Assembly: GCF_030272615.1 (NCBI RefSeq)
Contig: NC_081413.1
Span: 184,026,951 to 184,090,950, forward strand
Reading direction: 5' to 3'
Length of the DNA stretch: 64,000 nt
From: Cryptomeria japonica
Taxonomy: Eukaryota > Streptophyta > Pinopsida > Cupressales > Cupressaceae
Positions within the stretch are counted from its first letter, which is position 1. Each line of letters starts with the position of its first letter. Positions 34,636 through 47,500 of this stretch are shown here, piece after piece. The translations under genes were made by a program, and so were the position numbers. The notes below the pieces were generated by a model that was given only the letters and a program-made list of their open reading frames with translations, was not told the DNA's origin and ran no database searches.

Positions 34636-34807
34636 CACGTATAAAAATCTATATAAATATTTATTTATATTAAAAAATATAAATATATATAAAAATATAT
34701 ATTTATATATTTATTAATATAAGTAAATATACATATATATATATACATATGTACATATATATATAAGATATATATTTATATACACATATATATACACATA
34801 TATATAC

Positions 34808-34852
<45 letters not shown>
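34576..34852. repeat. Microsatellites (CA)n, TA-rich and (TG)n
   Basis: About 27 CA units at 34576-34629, then mixed TA-rich sequence, then 16 TG units at 34821-34852. The CA and TG runs are complementary and could pair. The short ORF with a run of Val-Cys here is an artefact of the repeat. Confidence 0.95.
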
Positions 34853-34853
<1 letters not shown>

Positions 34854-35112
34854 ATACATGCATACATATAACTATTGTCCAAGCATAAATCTAATGTTTA
34901 GTTGTGTATTTTATCTGATGATCAAATTAGTCATTTGTAAATCGTCGAGCTCCCTTTTATTTATTAAAAAAATATTTGTCGATATTTCGACGCGACAAAC
35001 GTCAAGCATAAATTTTTTAAAAATTAAAAATTTCACATTAAATATCACAGGTATCCGACGATACATCTAATTATGCATCTTTCGTCGGATTTTGCAACCA
35101 AATGAGTTAGTG

Positions 35113-37486
35113 ATGGTGTGCTATTCTTGAATCTTGGATTTCCAAAGAAAATTCAATCTAACTGCAAAATTTCCTCCTCTTCATTGCTCTATCTTGAAGT
35201 CACGTGGATCTTGATATTTTAGGCCCTCCATTGTTCCTTGTGAAGTTATCCCTTCTAGCTACATCTTTTGAGGTCGTGATGATGTTGATTCTTGACCTCA
35301 TCGTTGGCATATTTGTTTCGTGCTCAGCTTGGAAATAAACCCTTGTCTAATCCTTTTGTTACTTAGAATCTTCATCATTTTCCCTGAGTGACTTGATTAT
35401 CATTATTGTCTTGGAGTTGTGATGCCCTCTTGCATCCTCCACCATTCCACGCAGTACTCTTTGCATCAAACCTGAAAAGATAGAGAAAACACATAATCAT
35501 GATTGAAAAATGATTATAAACACATAAATTTATCCTTATTTCCAGAAAAATGAATGTTAACAAGTTCTAATTTTGTCCTCAATAATATAGAAATGTTCTT
35601 TGAAATTCTGGTGAGACATTTTCAGATTTGGAATTGCTCATATGTCTCCTTCTCCTTCTACCAACTTGCATCTTGAGTTTGATTTGCCTTGCAATTTGAT
35701 TGGCTATGATGAAACTTGTCTTAGGTTGTTGTAAATCACCTCAAAACTTGATAAAAATCACCTTCAATATTTGGTAAATAGACTACTCTAGGTCTTTTCT
35801 GTTGTGATCTAATTGTTCTTGTATAATTGTATTCTCAATTTGTGTTGAAAGAGTTTGATTGAAATTTACATGTGTTGATGGAGTAATTCACACTCTCTTA
35901 TTATTAAGTGTTAATGGCACCCTTGTTTGATGAAATTTGATCAAGTTGTAGTTTGACCTACAATTGAATTGCTCTGTATTGGAAGAAATTTGACGATCTT
36001 GAAGGGACTGAATTAGATTGATGATAAAATGAAATGTTCAGCAATATTATATAGGCATTTTCACTTGGGTTTAAGTCACAATCCTTCACTATTAAGCCAA
36101 CCTAAAACTTACACCATGTTTGTTTTCAAATTCAAGTTACCTCAAGTGAGGTTGACCCTATTTGCATTGATTTCCCACGTTTGATCTTGAATTTCCTTTA
36201 TTTCATGTTTCACCTTAAGTCCTCACATGTTTCCTTGACTCTAATAGCTTAATTTGTCCCTATTTCTCATTTCACATATCTTGTTTTGGTCTTAACCTTT
36301 AGGTTGATCCTTATGAGCCCATGCCTCATTTGCTTTCCCTATCCCTCCATACGCTTAAAATTTGGATCACTTTATCTCTACATTACATTTTAAGTCTTGC
36401 TTATCTCTTATGTTGTCTTTTGAATCCATGTGCTTCATGTTTCAGTCCACACATTTCAGTTTAGGTCTACATGTTTTCATTAAGGCCAGGACCTATCCTT
36501 ACACATTTCATCTTTGAGTCCACCTTCACATGCTTTAAAAGAAGTGTGGATTTCACCTAAGTGTGGCTTTTAGCATCCTATGGGTAGATCTCTCCCTTCA
36601 ATTTCATGCAATTTTGCATTTCGTGGATTACATCATGTTGTGAACAAATGTGATCACTTCACCATCCTGTCATGGATTATAGCATTTCGTGGAGTTTTGC
36701 TTCCCATGGACAAACTTAAGCACCTCATCTCCAAGTTGTGGATTTCACATGATCATGGATTTCATGGAAGCATGGATTTGCAACATCATGGATAAGTTGC
36801 ACTCTTCACCTTCATGTTGTGGATTTTACTAAGTGAAACATAACAATGTTGCAAGGTTGACTCGATGTTTTCTTTGTCATATCCACTCTAAGTATTAAGT
36901 CACTCAAATCATGCATTTCTATCCCTTGAAAGATTGATCACCTCCTCTTGAAGTCATTGATTTGTGAAGGTCAAGTATTGATTGATCATTTCACCTCTAA
37001 CCTGATTTGAGCATTGAGTCCTTCAAGTCATGGATTCTAGCAAGTTGTGGACAAATTCATTCATTTCACCTCAAGGTCAGGGATTCCACCAAGACGTGAA
37101 TTCTGGCAAGTTGTGGATTTCAGCCAGTCGTGGATTCCTTGAAGTCGTGGAATCTCTGATTGCATCTTGACTTTTTCTCCGCATCCTATCCTTAAGACGT
37201 TCTACTTGCTTTGAGGGTTATTCATCTATCATGGAACTCATGTCTTGACTTGACCTAAAGGTTGCATTGTGAAGCCTTTCTCAATGAAAACCTTGACTTT
37301 TATTAAACACCTTAGCACTAGAGATAAGAAAACTCCAAACTAGCCCAAAGGGAGACCTGATTATTGCTATACTCCTAAGACTCATTCCACCTTGGACTAG
37401 AAAAAACAAACTTTCTCATAAGAAAAGGCTAAAGACTCGAACTATTATCAAGCTGAGACGACCCAACGAAGACACCTAATCTAAGC
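35113..37486. other. Non-coding repeat-derived DNA with degenerate GTGGATT words
   Basis: No gene was recognised. From about 36540 to 37170, words such as GTTGTGGATTTCA, CATGGATT and AGTCGTGGATTCC recur every 30-50 bp with many changes, suggesting an old tandem array. The stretch may be the interior of the same host repeat as 6134-8075. Confidence 0.4.
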
Positions 37487-37498
37487 AAAAAGTGGGGG
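37487..37498 (+). other. Possible polypurine tract
   Basis: AAAAAGTGGGGG is followed by TGCCCATTTGC, the arrangement of a polypurine tract and LTR start. No LTR partner was found, so this is weak. Confidence 0.25.
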
Positions 37499-38071
37499 TG
37501 CCCATTTGCAATGGAGCGATGTGTGAAAACATCACAACAATAGGTGAGGCTAGAACGTAACTATGGGGATTTGGCTTTGTAGAGAGATTTACAATCTTCT
37601 AAAGGTGGTTTGATTTCTACAAGAAGGGATGTAGAGATTCTAGCAAAGAATTGTAGATATAACCTAGATTTTTCTAAGTTATTCCTAATGTAGGAAATAA
37701 ATTCTTTAAAAATTCTCAAATATTTTATATTAAAAAATTATCCTCCCTTATGAAATAAGGAAGGGTGCCTTAAATAGTAAAAAGGAAAGGAAACCAAGAA
37801 GAAAAATCTAGCTAAGGATAAAAATGAAAGATAGAAAGAAATCATGAATTAAATAACTAAGAAAAATCAAACAAAATGAAGAGACATGCATGCTTGTAAA
37901 ATTACAAGTCACTTATGTCAAGGAGTGGGTTACATCTTTTAGTAGGTTAGGTCATCCAACTGCTCTTGTAGATGAAGGAACATGATTGTAGATTTGGAAG
38001 GTGAAAAGGAAAAGCAAGCCAAGGGGGAAGCAAACAAAGGTGAAGGACAAATGAAGGAAGGTACTAAGTGA
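37499..38071. other. No gene seen
   Basis: AT-rich sequence without coding signal. If the tract at 37487 is real, this would be LTR sequence. Confidence 0.3.
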
Positions 38072-39185
38072 TGTAGGAGCATTTGGGCTCACAAGCAATC
38101 CTACATCACAAAAAAAAAAAAAAAAAAGAATCTTTTCATGTTCAAGTTTTACATTTTTTGGTGTAGGTTGGAGCCTCAAGAACATATTTTTAGAGTGCTG
38201 AAAGATCAATACTTAGCTTCTATTTCAAAAATAAAAAACAAAGAGGGTGATTAATGTGGTTTGAAGAGTATTATATTGCACAAATTCAAAGTTTCAAGGG
38301 TTGAAGGGATCCATTAGCATTTTATGGATTTGAAAATAATCATTTTCTCAATTTTGGATGCCTAAGGAAGTGTTCATAAGGCAATTGATCTTTGGTATTC
38401 CATTCTTGTTTTATTCTTTCATTTCGGGTGCCTAAAATGAAGGGAAAAGAATATGATTTTTGAGATAATAATTAAAGACTCTTTATTTTCCAAAGGAGCA
38501 CAACTTGGTTCTTGTATTTATTCCTTTTTCAAATTAATCTACAACAAAAAGACATTGTATATGGTAGAGCGAGCTTTTGAAAGCATTTAATGAGAAATTT
38601 CAAGCATATATAGAGGAATTTCAAAGGACAATTGGAGGGAAATGAAAGAGCAGAGTTGGTGTCTCTTTGTGACACCTCATGAGGGTTCTAATCCCTATAA
38701 AATGCATCCTTCAATGGTATTAAGAAGTAGCAATCAACATTAGCAAGGTTGGAGAAAGAACTTGTTGATTGCTCCAGAGAATTGCATAAGGAAGAGTGTA
38801 GGCAATTAGCTTGCCAAGAGGAGAAAGATAGAAAAAGAGAAAGAAGATTTTTTAGGTGTGTATGTGGTGTTCAAGGAAGCCATGACAGCTATAGGATGAA
38901 GAAAAATATCATAATTCAAATAAGGAGTAAAGCCAAGAAGGTGTGAAGGGATGAATATTCAAAGACTTGTAGGCATGAAGTGCCTAGTTCAACATTGTCA
39001 AATTGTTGATTTTTTTCTCTTGTTGTAATCCTCAATACATATAATTTCTCCTAACATATTTTGTTATATGAATATACAAATGAGAGTTTCAATAAATAAG
39101 TGTTTTTCCATATTATGGATTGGATGACATGTTAAGCTTGCAAGATTGGGTAGTTTGATAAGACTCCCCAATCTTGACTCTATCA
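38072..39185 (+). repeat. Probable 5' LTR of a decayed retrotransposon
   Basis: The right end is supported: GACTCTATCA at 39185 stands two bases before a perfect initiator-Met primer site. The left end is a guess at TGATGTAGGAG (38072), part of a hairpin with TCCTACATCAC (to 38110). The three-frame ORF at 38749-38946 is too short and unlike any gene. Confidence 0.45.
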
Positions 39186-39187
39186 AA

Positions 39188-39199
39188 TGGTATCAGAGC
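39188..39199 (+). other. Primer binding site, initiator tRNA-Met
   Basis: TGGTATCAGAGC, the exact 12-mer also used on the minus strand at 4657-4668. It marks the start of an LTR-element interior on the plus strand. Confidence 0.85.
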
Positions 39200-39549
39200 T
39201 AGAAAATCATTGGCATGGTGAGAAGTATGCATGAGGATTGAGGTATGGAGAATTAAAAAAAAAAATTGTGAAATCTGTTTTTTTGTTACAAGCATGAAAG
39301 AGTTTGTTGTTGCAAGCATAAGAAAGAGTCTGTAACTTCTATCCTCTAGCAGAGATAAAGTTAGGTAGAAAGTGTACAACTTCCACTAAGAGAGAGTGGG
39401 TGGAAGGGTTTTGTGAGGTACAACTTCTAAAATCTTTGTTGGGTAGAAGGTGATGTGATTTGATAGTTTTTGTTGTAGGGTGGACCTGTAGTTGCAGAGG
39501 GAGTCAAAGTCAAAGAAGAAGTGTTCAAAAGAGAGGATGAGATGGGTCA

Positions 39550-39900
39550 TGAAGAGACCCATGAGAATTTTATTTTGAGAACAATATTGAGAAGAAGAGA
39601 GCAAAAGAAGGCTCCGTGAAGAATTAAAATAAGGTGAAAGAAGAATCGAAGAAATTGAAGCAAGATTAGATGCCCTTGAAGAAAGCTATAGATTAGAAAG
39701 AGAAGAATGAAGAAGACTAGAAAATGGGTGAAGTTGGGTCCCATTGTTCTTTGTATGATAACATGTTTGCAAGTTATGTTTTGTGTGGAGGAAATGAGGA
39801 AGAATCCAAAGATGAATAAGTGCAAAAAATGGACTTTGAGAGTACTATATTGATAGAGAAATTGGTGAAGATAAAGAAAATCCCTAGCTTTAGGATATGT
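39550..39900 (+). pseudogene. Gag-like coiled-coil remnant after the primer site
   Basis: In one frame near 39622-39686 the sequence reads RRIEEIEARLDALEESYRLEREE, then a stop, then RRLENG: an amphipathic helix of the kind found at the N-terminus of some retrotransposon gags. No further gag or pol sequence is readable, so the element is reduced to LTR, primer site and this remnant. Confidence 0.4.
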
Positions 39901-42013
39901 CTCAATATCATTAGTTTGGGCCTTGTTAGGGTTTAGACTAGCACTCCTCCTTGGTGTAAAAATGGGATCTCAAGTGGGTCATAGCATAAATAAAAGATAT
40001 GAAAATAAATCCTAAAATCATGCTTTCAAATTTACAAAATAAAAAATCACACATATATCAAATATAAAAGTAAAACTATGATGTGTTGGCTAAGGGTGGG
40101 TAGAGAAAGTAAAAAAGATGTTATTATAAAGCTCAAAAACTTTAATAGAAAAGGATAAAAAAATGAAGCAACAAAATATTAAAGGGTCATATTTGAAAAG
40201 ATGTGAATATTGAAAAATCGCAGATTGAAAAACCTTAATAGGAATAAGAAACCCTATAAAGGTTCACCAAGATGAAATGTCAAGCATGGTTTCCTTAGGG
40301 TTAAACTTAAGCTATTATTATCAAATTCATTGAAATAAACACAAATCAATCTAGGTTAAATGGTGACAGTTCATGACTTATAACTTGGACTAATATACTT
40401 TCTATTTTAGGGAAGTAAACAAGGAGAATAGGGTTACTTGGCTCATTGACCAAAGAATGATTACCAATTGATATAGATTTTTGTATATCCTATGTTAGAT
40501 GAATGCTTTCGATTATGTATTGATCCTCTTATAGTCTGGGGTTGAAAGAAATTACCTACATAAGATCAACAATCATGGACTCCTCATGTTCCTTCAAACA
40601 TGGCCCTCCTCGATGTGCAATTTGGTTCTATTACTTGTTTGATTGGCCTATGTCTACTCTACTCCTATTGATCTAAAGGCTAGGATTGTCATTATATCAC
40701 AAGGAGACAAGTTCTCTCATGTCCACCACGCCCAAATATGTGTACATAAATTCAAAGATAGGAGACAAAGACCCAAAGATGGCATATGCATATATGTTAT
40801 TATTTCTAGTGCACCAAAGCAAAATATTTTGCTACTAATTGCTCCCTTACTACTCTAGAATAATAGATGATGCTTCAATGTGTGAAAATGTAAAATTAAT
40901 GCAATTAAATACCTTTAGATATTAGAACATTACATCAAATTTTAGAAATTATATGTTTAGTTGACTAAGGAAGAAAAATAAAGAGGATTGGCTAGTTGAT
41001 CAAATTTGAATTTCAAATTTTGAAAAGTAAAAAGTCAAGTTCTCAACTATAGAAGTTGCCTTTGATAGACAAACAATTAGATCTAGTTAGCTAATAGCTA
41101 TATATAAGTAGGTGTACATATAAATGTAATGAATGTGGGATACTATATATAAGTAGGTGTACATATAAATGTAATGAATGTGGGATATGGTAAAATGTAT
41201 CAAAATATAAATGTAAAAGGATAATATACCTGACCTAAGTGTATGGAATATATGTATATCACAAAGTAAAAAACTAAAGGTATGAATCCAAGTTTACATA
41301 AGATTGCACCTCTTATCACTATGTACATGTATCAAAAACATTTCCTCAAAATCAACACAAATGACATTAATATGCAAATTTCACCATTACAAAAATATAT
41401 TCAACAATTTTTTCAATCGTGATATATGTATTAAAGTATAATTTAATAAGACTTCTGCATACTTAAATTTCTAGTAATTCATTTCAAACTGAAACAAGAG
41501 AATGAAAGCTCTCACACAAATTTAAGGGATGTGAAGAATCGTGAGAAATCTCTAACCATTCAAAACAAACATAGGCATAAATATATTTACATGCATGATC
41601 TAGTTCCGGTGATGAAATTAATCTTAGATGCCAAACCTGACATAGACACACACAAATACAATTGATCCAGATAAAAGCTACTCAATGACAAAGATTGGGG
41701 TAAAGAACTGTCAAAAAATGCTCTTCTCATCCCCTTCCAGGTTTGCATTCCAGAGAGATACAGGCTTTCCTAAAAAAAATAATTCAATGTTCTGATATAT
41801 CCAGATCATCCTAAAATAGGACTTTATCATATATCCAATTGGGATATAGGCTGTGATGCATGCTATAGATTTTTAATATCGAGTCAATAACATGGGCTAG
41901 CTGTGCGAAAACTTCAGAAAGATCTTAGAAAATTGGAAATAAAAGCTGACTGTTTCTTAGCTTGTTATGGCACAATTCTCTGTCTAAAGCTTGCTAGTTG
42001 CTTCAGTTAAGCA
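39901..42013. other. Intergenic DNA, no gene seen
   Basis: AT-rich sequence with no coding signal beyond chance ORFs of under 75 codons. It holds a perfect 45-bp tandem duplication at 41098-41187. The part nearest 42014 would be the 3' flank of the PPR gene. Confidence 0.5.
41098..41187. repeat. Perfect 45-bp tandem duplication
   Basis: The units 41098-41142 and 41143-41187, each starting CTATATATAAGTAGG and ending GTGGGATA, are identical. No difference means the duplication is recent. Confidence 0.95.
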
Positions 42014-44554
42014 TCACCAATAATCTCCACATGAACATTGTCCCTGCTTGAAATGATGGAACCGGTTCGCATCTCTCACAATAATTTCTCTCGCAACAAT
42101 CTTCGAGATATTCTTGGTTGCAGTGTGGCAGGCAACACAGACTCGAAGGTTTTTGACAACTCTAATAACTGTTCCAGGGGATGTGTTGAGCAATCCAAAT
42201 GCAATTGCCAATTTCTCACTATGGTGGCAAAGAAATAATTCTTTTTCCTCCTCCTCCACATCATTCAGTACGTGTATTGAACCTGGAGAATATCCTGCTG
42301 CCTTAATCTCCTGAGACAATTTCTCTAATGTGGCGTGAATCTCCTGTGTTTGTGGATGTGATCTGTCTCCCATACAAAAAGCATGAACCATTTTGTTGAC
42401 TTCAATCCAACTACATCCAGGTATCTTTTTAATACCTCTATCTTTCATCAATCTCCTTGCCTTTTGAACATCATCCCACCTGCCCACGTCTGCATAAATG
42501 TTTGATAGAAGAACATAAGGTGCAGCATTTCTATGATCCAGATCAAAAAGGAGAGTTGCTGTAAATACCCCTAACGCTATATTATTATGCGATCTACACG
42601 CACCAAGCAAACACATCCACACAACCACAGCAGGCTTGATTGGCATTTTGATGATAAAGATTAGAGCTTCCTCAAGACACCCAGCACGACCAAGAAGGTC
42701 AACCATGCATGCATAATGGTCTATTGTGGGCCTAATGCAATCAGATTCACTCATACCATTGAAGTAATTACAGCCCTCATTGACTAAACCCGCATGGCTG
42801 CATGCAAATAGAATACAAAGTAAGCTTACTTGATCAGGGTATGTCCCAGAGAGCTTCATTAGTTCAAAGAGTTTGAGAGCTTCCTTGTGAAAGCCATGCA
42901 CTGCATATCCTGCAATCATTACATTCCACAGGACTGCATCTCTTTGAGACGCTTTATCAAACATTTCACGTGCCTTCTGTATGCTTCCACACTTTGCGTA
43001 CATGTCTACCAGGGCACTTGCAACTATAACATCTGATAAAAATCCGCTTTCAATTATTCTTTGATGAACGTCCTTACCCTGTTCCAAAGCTCCCATTTTG
43101 GCACAAGCTGGGAGAAGGCCGGCAAAAGTTGCGGAGTCTGGCTTTACACCTTCCAATTGCATATGCTTAAAAGTCTCCAAAGCCTTTTCAGCAAGCCCAT
43201 TTTGTGCATATCCTGCGATCATCACATTCCATGAAACCACATCACGTTGAGGCATCTCCTTGAAAAGCCTCGAAGCCTCATCAAGGACACCATTTTGCAC
43301 ATATCCTGCAATCATTGCATTCCATGAAACCACATTTCTTTGCGGCATCTCTTTGAAAAACCTTATAGCCTCATCAATAACGCCATTTTGTGCATAGACT
43401 GCAATCATTGTATTCCATGAAACCACATCTCGCTGAGGCATTTCTTTGAAAAGCCTCAAAGCCTCATCGAGAACCCCATTTTGTGCATATCCTGCAATCA
43501 TTGCATTCCATGAAACCTCATCACGCTGAGACATTTTGTCAAACAGTTCACGTGCCTTCTGTATATTTCCACACTTTGCATACATGTCTACCAACATACT
43601 TTGAACTTCTACGTCTGATGAGCATCCGCTGTCCATTATGGTTTGATGGATGTCCATACCATGTTGTAAAGCTCGCATTTTTGTACAGGCTGGAAGAATG
43701 CTGGCAAAGGTTGTGAAGTTTGGCATTATGCCCGCCACTTGCATTTGCTTGAAAGTCTCCACGGCTTTCTCAATAAACCCATTTTGTGCATAGCCTGCAA
43801 TCATAGCATTCCACGAGGCCACATTTCGTTGGGGTATTTCCTCAAAATACGCTAAAGCCTCATCAAGAATGCCATTTTGTGCATATCCGGCAATCATGGC
43901 ATTCCATGAGACCACATTTCGATGAGGCATTTCTTTAAAAAGCCTTAAAGCTTCATCAATAACACCATTTTGTGCATACCCTGCAATCAATGCAGTCCAT
44001 GAAATCACATTTCTTTGAGGCATTTCTTGGAAAAGCCTTAAAGCCTCATCCAGGACACCATTTTGTGCATACCCTGCAATCATCGCATTCCAAGAGGCCA
44101 CATCTCGTTCAGACATACTGTCAAACAGTTCACGCGCCTTGTGTATGCTTCTACATTTCGCATACATATCTACCAGTGCACTCACAACTACAACATTTAA
44201 TAAAAATCCCCTACCAATTATACTCTGATGTATTTCCATACCCTGCTCCAAAGCTCCTATTTTGGCACAGGCTGGGAGAATGCTGGCAAAGGTAAATTCA
44301 TCGGGTTGAACATCTGTTCGTTGCATTTGCTGAAGTAGTTTCAACGCCTTGTGAGGAAACCCATGTCTTCGGTAAGCTGCAATCATCACATTCCATGAAA
44401 AGCCATCTCGTTCTGTCATTTCGTCAAACACTTTATGTGCATCAACCAGACTCCCGCATTTGACATACACGTTAATTAGCTTATTTTGAAAAAATGGTGT
44501 AGCGAAATGACAACCAAACACTGTTTTCGTCCTCAACTGTGGTTTTAAACCCAT
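42014..44554 (-). CDS. DYW-class PPR protein, probable organellar RNA editing factor (PPR1)
   Basis: An 846-codon uninterrupted frame. PLS-type PPR motifs fill residues 20 to about 640. Two blocks consist of consecutive 31-residue S-type motifs of the form VVSWNAMIAGYAQNG...EMPQRD (DNA about 43740-44112 and 43145-43531). E/E+ motifs follow with GIKKIPGCSWIEV, then the DYW cytidine deaminase domain: HHSEKLA (His and Glu of the active site), CVACH (CxxC), HHFKQGQCSCGDYW at the end. Such proteins bind a site in plastid or mitochondrial RNA and convert C to U. Compared with PPR2 the first 60-70 residues are missing and an in-frame stop lies just upstream (44556), so the start is either truncated or in another exon. 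No targeting peptide is evident. Otherwise intact. Confidence 0.88.
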   Translation of the reverse strand: MGLKPQLRTKTVFGCHFATPFFQNKLINVYVKCGSLVDAHKVFDEMTERDGFSWNVMIAAYRRHGFPHKALKLLQQMQRTDVQPDEFTFASILPACAKIGALEQGMEIHQSIIGRGFLLNVVVVSALVDMYAKCRSIHKARELFDSMSERDVASWNAMIAGYAQNGVLDEALRLFQEMPQRNVISWTALIAGYAQNGVIDEALRLFKEMPHRNVVSWNAMIAGYAQNGILDEALAYFEEIPQRNVASWNAMIAGYAQNGFIEKAVETFKQMQVAGIMPNFTTFASILPACTKMRALQHGMDIHQTIMDSGCSSDVEVQSMLVDMYAKCGNIQKARELFDKMSQRDEVSWNAMIAGYAQNGVLDEALRLFKEMPQRDVVSWNTMIAVYAQNGVIDEAIRFFKEMPQRNVVSWNAMIAGYVQNGVLDEASRLFKEMPQRDVVSWNVMIAGYAQNGLAEKALETFKHMQLEGVKPDSATFAGLLPACAKMGALEQGKDVHQRIIESGFLSDVIVASALVDMYAKCGSIQKAREMFDKASQRDAVLWNVMIAGYAVHGFHKEALKLFELMKLSGTYPDQVSLLCILFACSHAGLVNEGCNYFNGMSESDCIRPTIDHYACMVDLLGRAGCLEEALIFIIKMPIKPAVVVWMCLLGACRSHNNIALGVFTATLLFDLDHRNAAPYVLLSNIYADVGRWDDVQKARRLMKDRGIKKIPGCSWIEVNKMVHAFCMGDRSHPQTQEIHATLEKLSQEIKAAGYSPGSIHVLNDVEEEEKELFLCHHSEKLAIAFGLLNTSPGTVIRVVKNLRVCVACHTATKNISKIVAREIIVRDANRFHHFKQGQCSCGDYW

Positions 44555-47500
44555 TTTATTTATTTCTGTGAATCAAACGTCTCGTGCACCGCTTGCCAGT
44601 GATAATATGGCTTTGACGCAGCCAATGCCTTCCATGAAGGATTTGAATTTCAATGTTGAAATTCAACAGTTCTGTAATTTCCATTTTCTCATTTTCTAAG
44701 GTGATTTTGAAGCAAAAGATGCATTTCGAAGCCATTATGTGCCAACACCAGTCACCCCACTGCAAGTCGCCAAGCACCTCGATTACCTGCTAAACATATT
44801 TTCTTATGAATACAATAGGATTACATCTGGATATTCACCTTAACTTTGTGACTGATAACCCAAACACATAGTGACCGCTCTTTATTTTTGTGTCCATACC
44901 GATTTCTTTTATTTCTTTAAAAAAAAATTTATACAAACACCATTTTGATAATGGATTATGGAATATGAATTGAAATATTGATAGAAAAATATTGACATAT
45001 TTTAATTCATAAATAACAAGCTAAAAGAAGACTTGTTTGCATAAGCAATTATATATATCTTAAATATGAATGTATAAAGGACATGTAAACTCTTATCTCA
45101 GTATAGGAGAAGAGCATCAATTATTGCCCATGTTACAATTACCATTCACTCCTTGCTCACCCAACCTCCCAATTATTAACTTCAAAGAAACCAAAAAAAT
45201 GTTGACTAAAAGCCCATTAAGAAATTCCACATGTATCATAGCGGTCCATTTTACCCCTAGTTAGAATTTTTAGACTTTAATTGGAGGAGTTGTGCAACTT
45301 TACTAGTACCCATAGCGCACGACTAATGGGGCATTTGTGCATAAGTACTGCACATTTTTGAGGTGGTTGTACTGCACAATTATTGGGGTATCTTTAAGTA
45401 GGTATCAGAGGACACTTTGAAGTGACCACTTTTTGACCCTTATGCGTATAATGGATCCCACAACGTGCATCATTACTACCCAAAAGATGGAACAATAACT
45501 ATGAGTAGTTATTGTCGCATACAAAGACAAAAATAAATCATCGAAATCCAATGTAGCGTTTAGGATCTGTGGGTGCACAAAGTTAGCTATAACAATGGTT
45601 GGTATGCTTCTCCTACATAGATTAGAATATTAAAAAATATACACATAAGACTACATACAACCAAATATATAAAACAAAAGAATGTGTACACACACATACA
45701 TATATGCATGTGTACACACACACACATGTGTGTGTGCAGGGGGGTCGTGCATATATAGTTTTATGTATGTATGTGTACATACAGAAGAAATGTATATATA
45801 TAGTTTTATGTATAGTTTTATGAAGTATGTATAGTTTTATGTATGTATGTGTACAAGCAATTTAATTCAGATGCCAATCCAAACATGGACAAGACAACAT
45901 AACTAGTAGAGACAAAAAAGTCAAATCAAATATAAAGTTTAGTACTGATGATTGGGATCCTTCCCGAATACTTTGGATCTCGCTGAGGTAAATCAGATGA
46001 CTTGGACCCACCTCCCTCTACTCTTGTTCTTGCCACATAACAACTTAATGTAATTGTGTTATTATGTTTTGTTCTAGACTACTGTCTTGTTTGAGTTTTT
46101 AAACTGAGACTAGGTCCACCCACCTTTTACTTGTGAATATGTGTAACACTATTTTACTAGCACTTGCACCTAAAGGAGATGCAATGGTTACGCTGATAGT
46201 AAAATATACTTTAAATAATATATTAGAGAGTACAAATCTTAAAAGAAATGTTTATCTACTGAATTATTTAAAAATTAACATAAAGAGATGACTATGTTTA
46301 TAAATAGTCTTAAATACCACATTTAATGTTATTTAATCATTTTATAAATAAGCGTTGTCACCATACACTTAAGAGATAGATTCCATGTAGAAGATCCCTA
46401 GGACAAAGAGGTGCAATGGTTAGACCAATTGTAATATATATTTTGTTCAAAGATGAAAATTTTCAAATATTATTTGAGTTAAAGAATTGTCAATTAAAAG
46501 ATTCAACTTTGAACTTTAAAACATAATCCCTAAGGAATAAAGAAACATCAACACAAAATTGTAACTTTTATGATGAGAGTAGAGTGCAAATCCTTAGAAG
46601 ATATGATAAAACAAAATAAAAACATAATTGTATCTACATACTTCATAAGATATTTAGTTTTTGCTAAAGAAGTCTCATATTATGAATGACATGATGAGGC
46701 ATTCAAATTGAATCGAACATTATTTCTTAAGAACTATTCTCTGTGGACTGTTGAGTGCTTGAACTTGATTGTAAACTATTGATGTCTTTGTCGATGCCCT
46801 AACGCTTCTTTCACGGGCACAATATGCTATTTTACATATATTTGCCTATTTGGTTAGAACAATAACAATTATTTAAAATCTTACATTATAATGTAAACCC
46901 CACTTAAAGAGGAAAATGAACAAAAAAAATATCATTATAAAATGAGTATGAATTCTTCTATTCAAAAAATGGTTCACTCATGGAGAATTGTTCAGTTGAA
47001 TGACATTTGTTTGCACAAGGCCTATAATCTAACCAAATTAGTAGAAGTATGCATAAAGCCAAACAAAATTGAATTGGCCATTTCTGGTCCAATACATAAA
47101 TATAGATGGGACGCCTCTCAAACCTTTGTAACTTAGATATGAAGTTGATGTAATAAATAATTTAGACTTGAAAGGGCATGTTGAGAGAACATGAAATGGA
47201 TGTAAATTTATCAAATAACTAACCCAAATCTCCTTCTATATAAAAAATTAAGGAGATTAGTGAGCTAATAAAAAAATCTGTGAGAAACCATAGTTGAAAA
47301 GAAAAATACATTATTATTCTTTGGTTCCCTTACCAATACAAATGTAAATCAATTATCTTTTGAGAAACGAAATATCTTAAAAATTCATAAACAATTCTCC
47401 ACTCCAAAAAAATAATGAATAAATATTTGAAAATAAAGTAAAAAATCCTAAATCTCTAGTTATCTCAAAATGAAAAATAAAAATATATTTATAAAACAAT

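Larger units (their letters stand above)
32697..35112. mobile_element. Non-autonomous CACTA (En/Spm-type) DNA transposon
   Basis: The left end reads CACTA, then ATTTGG and CCGACGAA; the right end, reverse complemented, reads CACTA, then ATTTGG and CCGACGAA at the same spacing, giving a terminal inverted repeat of about 32 bp. Copies of CGTCGG/CCGACG recur near both ends (32720-32880 and 34980-35090), as subterminal repeats of this superfamily do. No transposase is present in 2416 bp. The 3-bp flanks (ACA at 32694, ATG at 35113) do not match, so the target duplication has decayed or the element was rearranged. Confidence 0.75.

Noticed and set aside
34822-35070. ORF starting with alternating Cys and Val
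   Set aside because: It is the translation of a TG microsatellite followed by AT-rich DNA.
38749-38946. 65-codon basic ORF
   Set aside because: Short, in probable LTR sequence, no family.
46190-46430. Two GCAATGGTTA words considered as Pol III A boxes
   Set aside because: No B box at suitable spacing and no tail.
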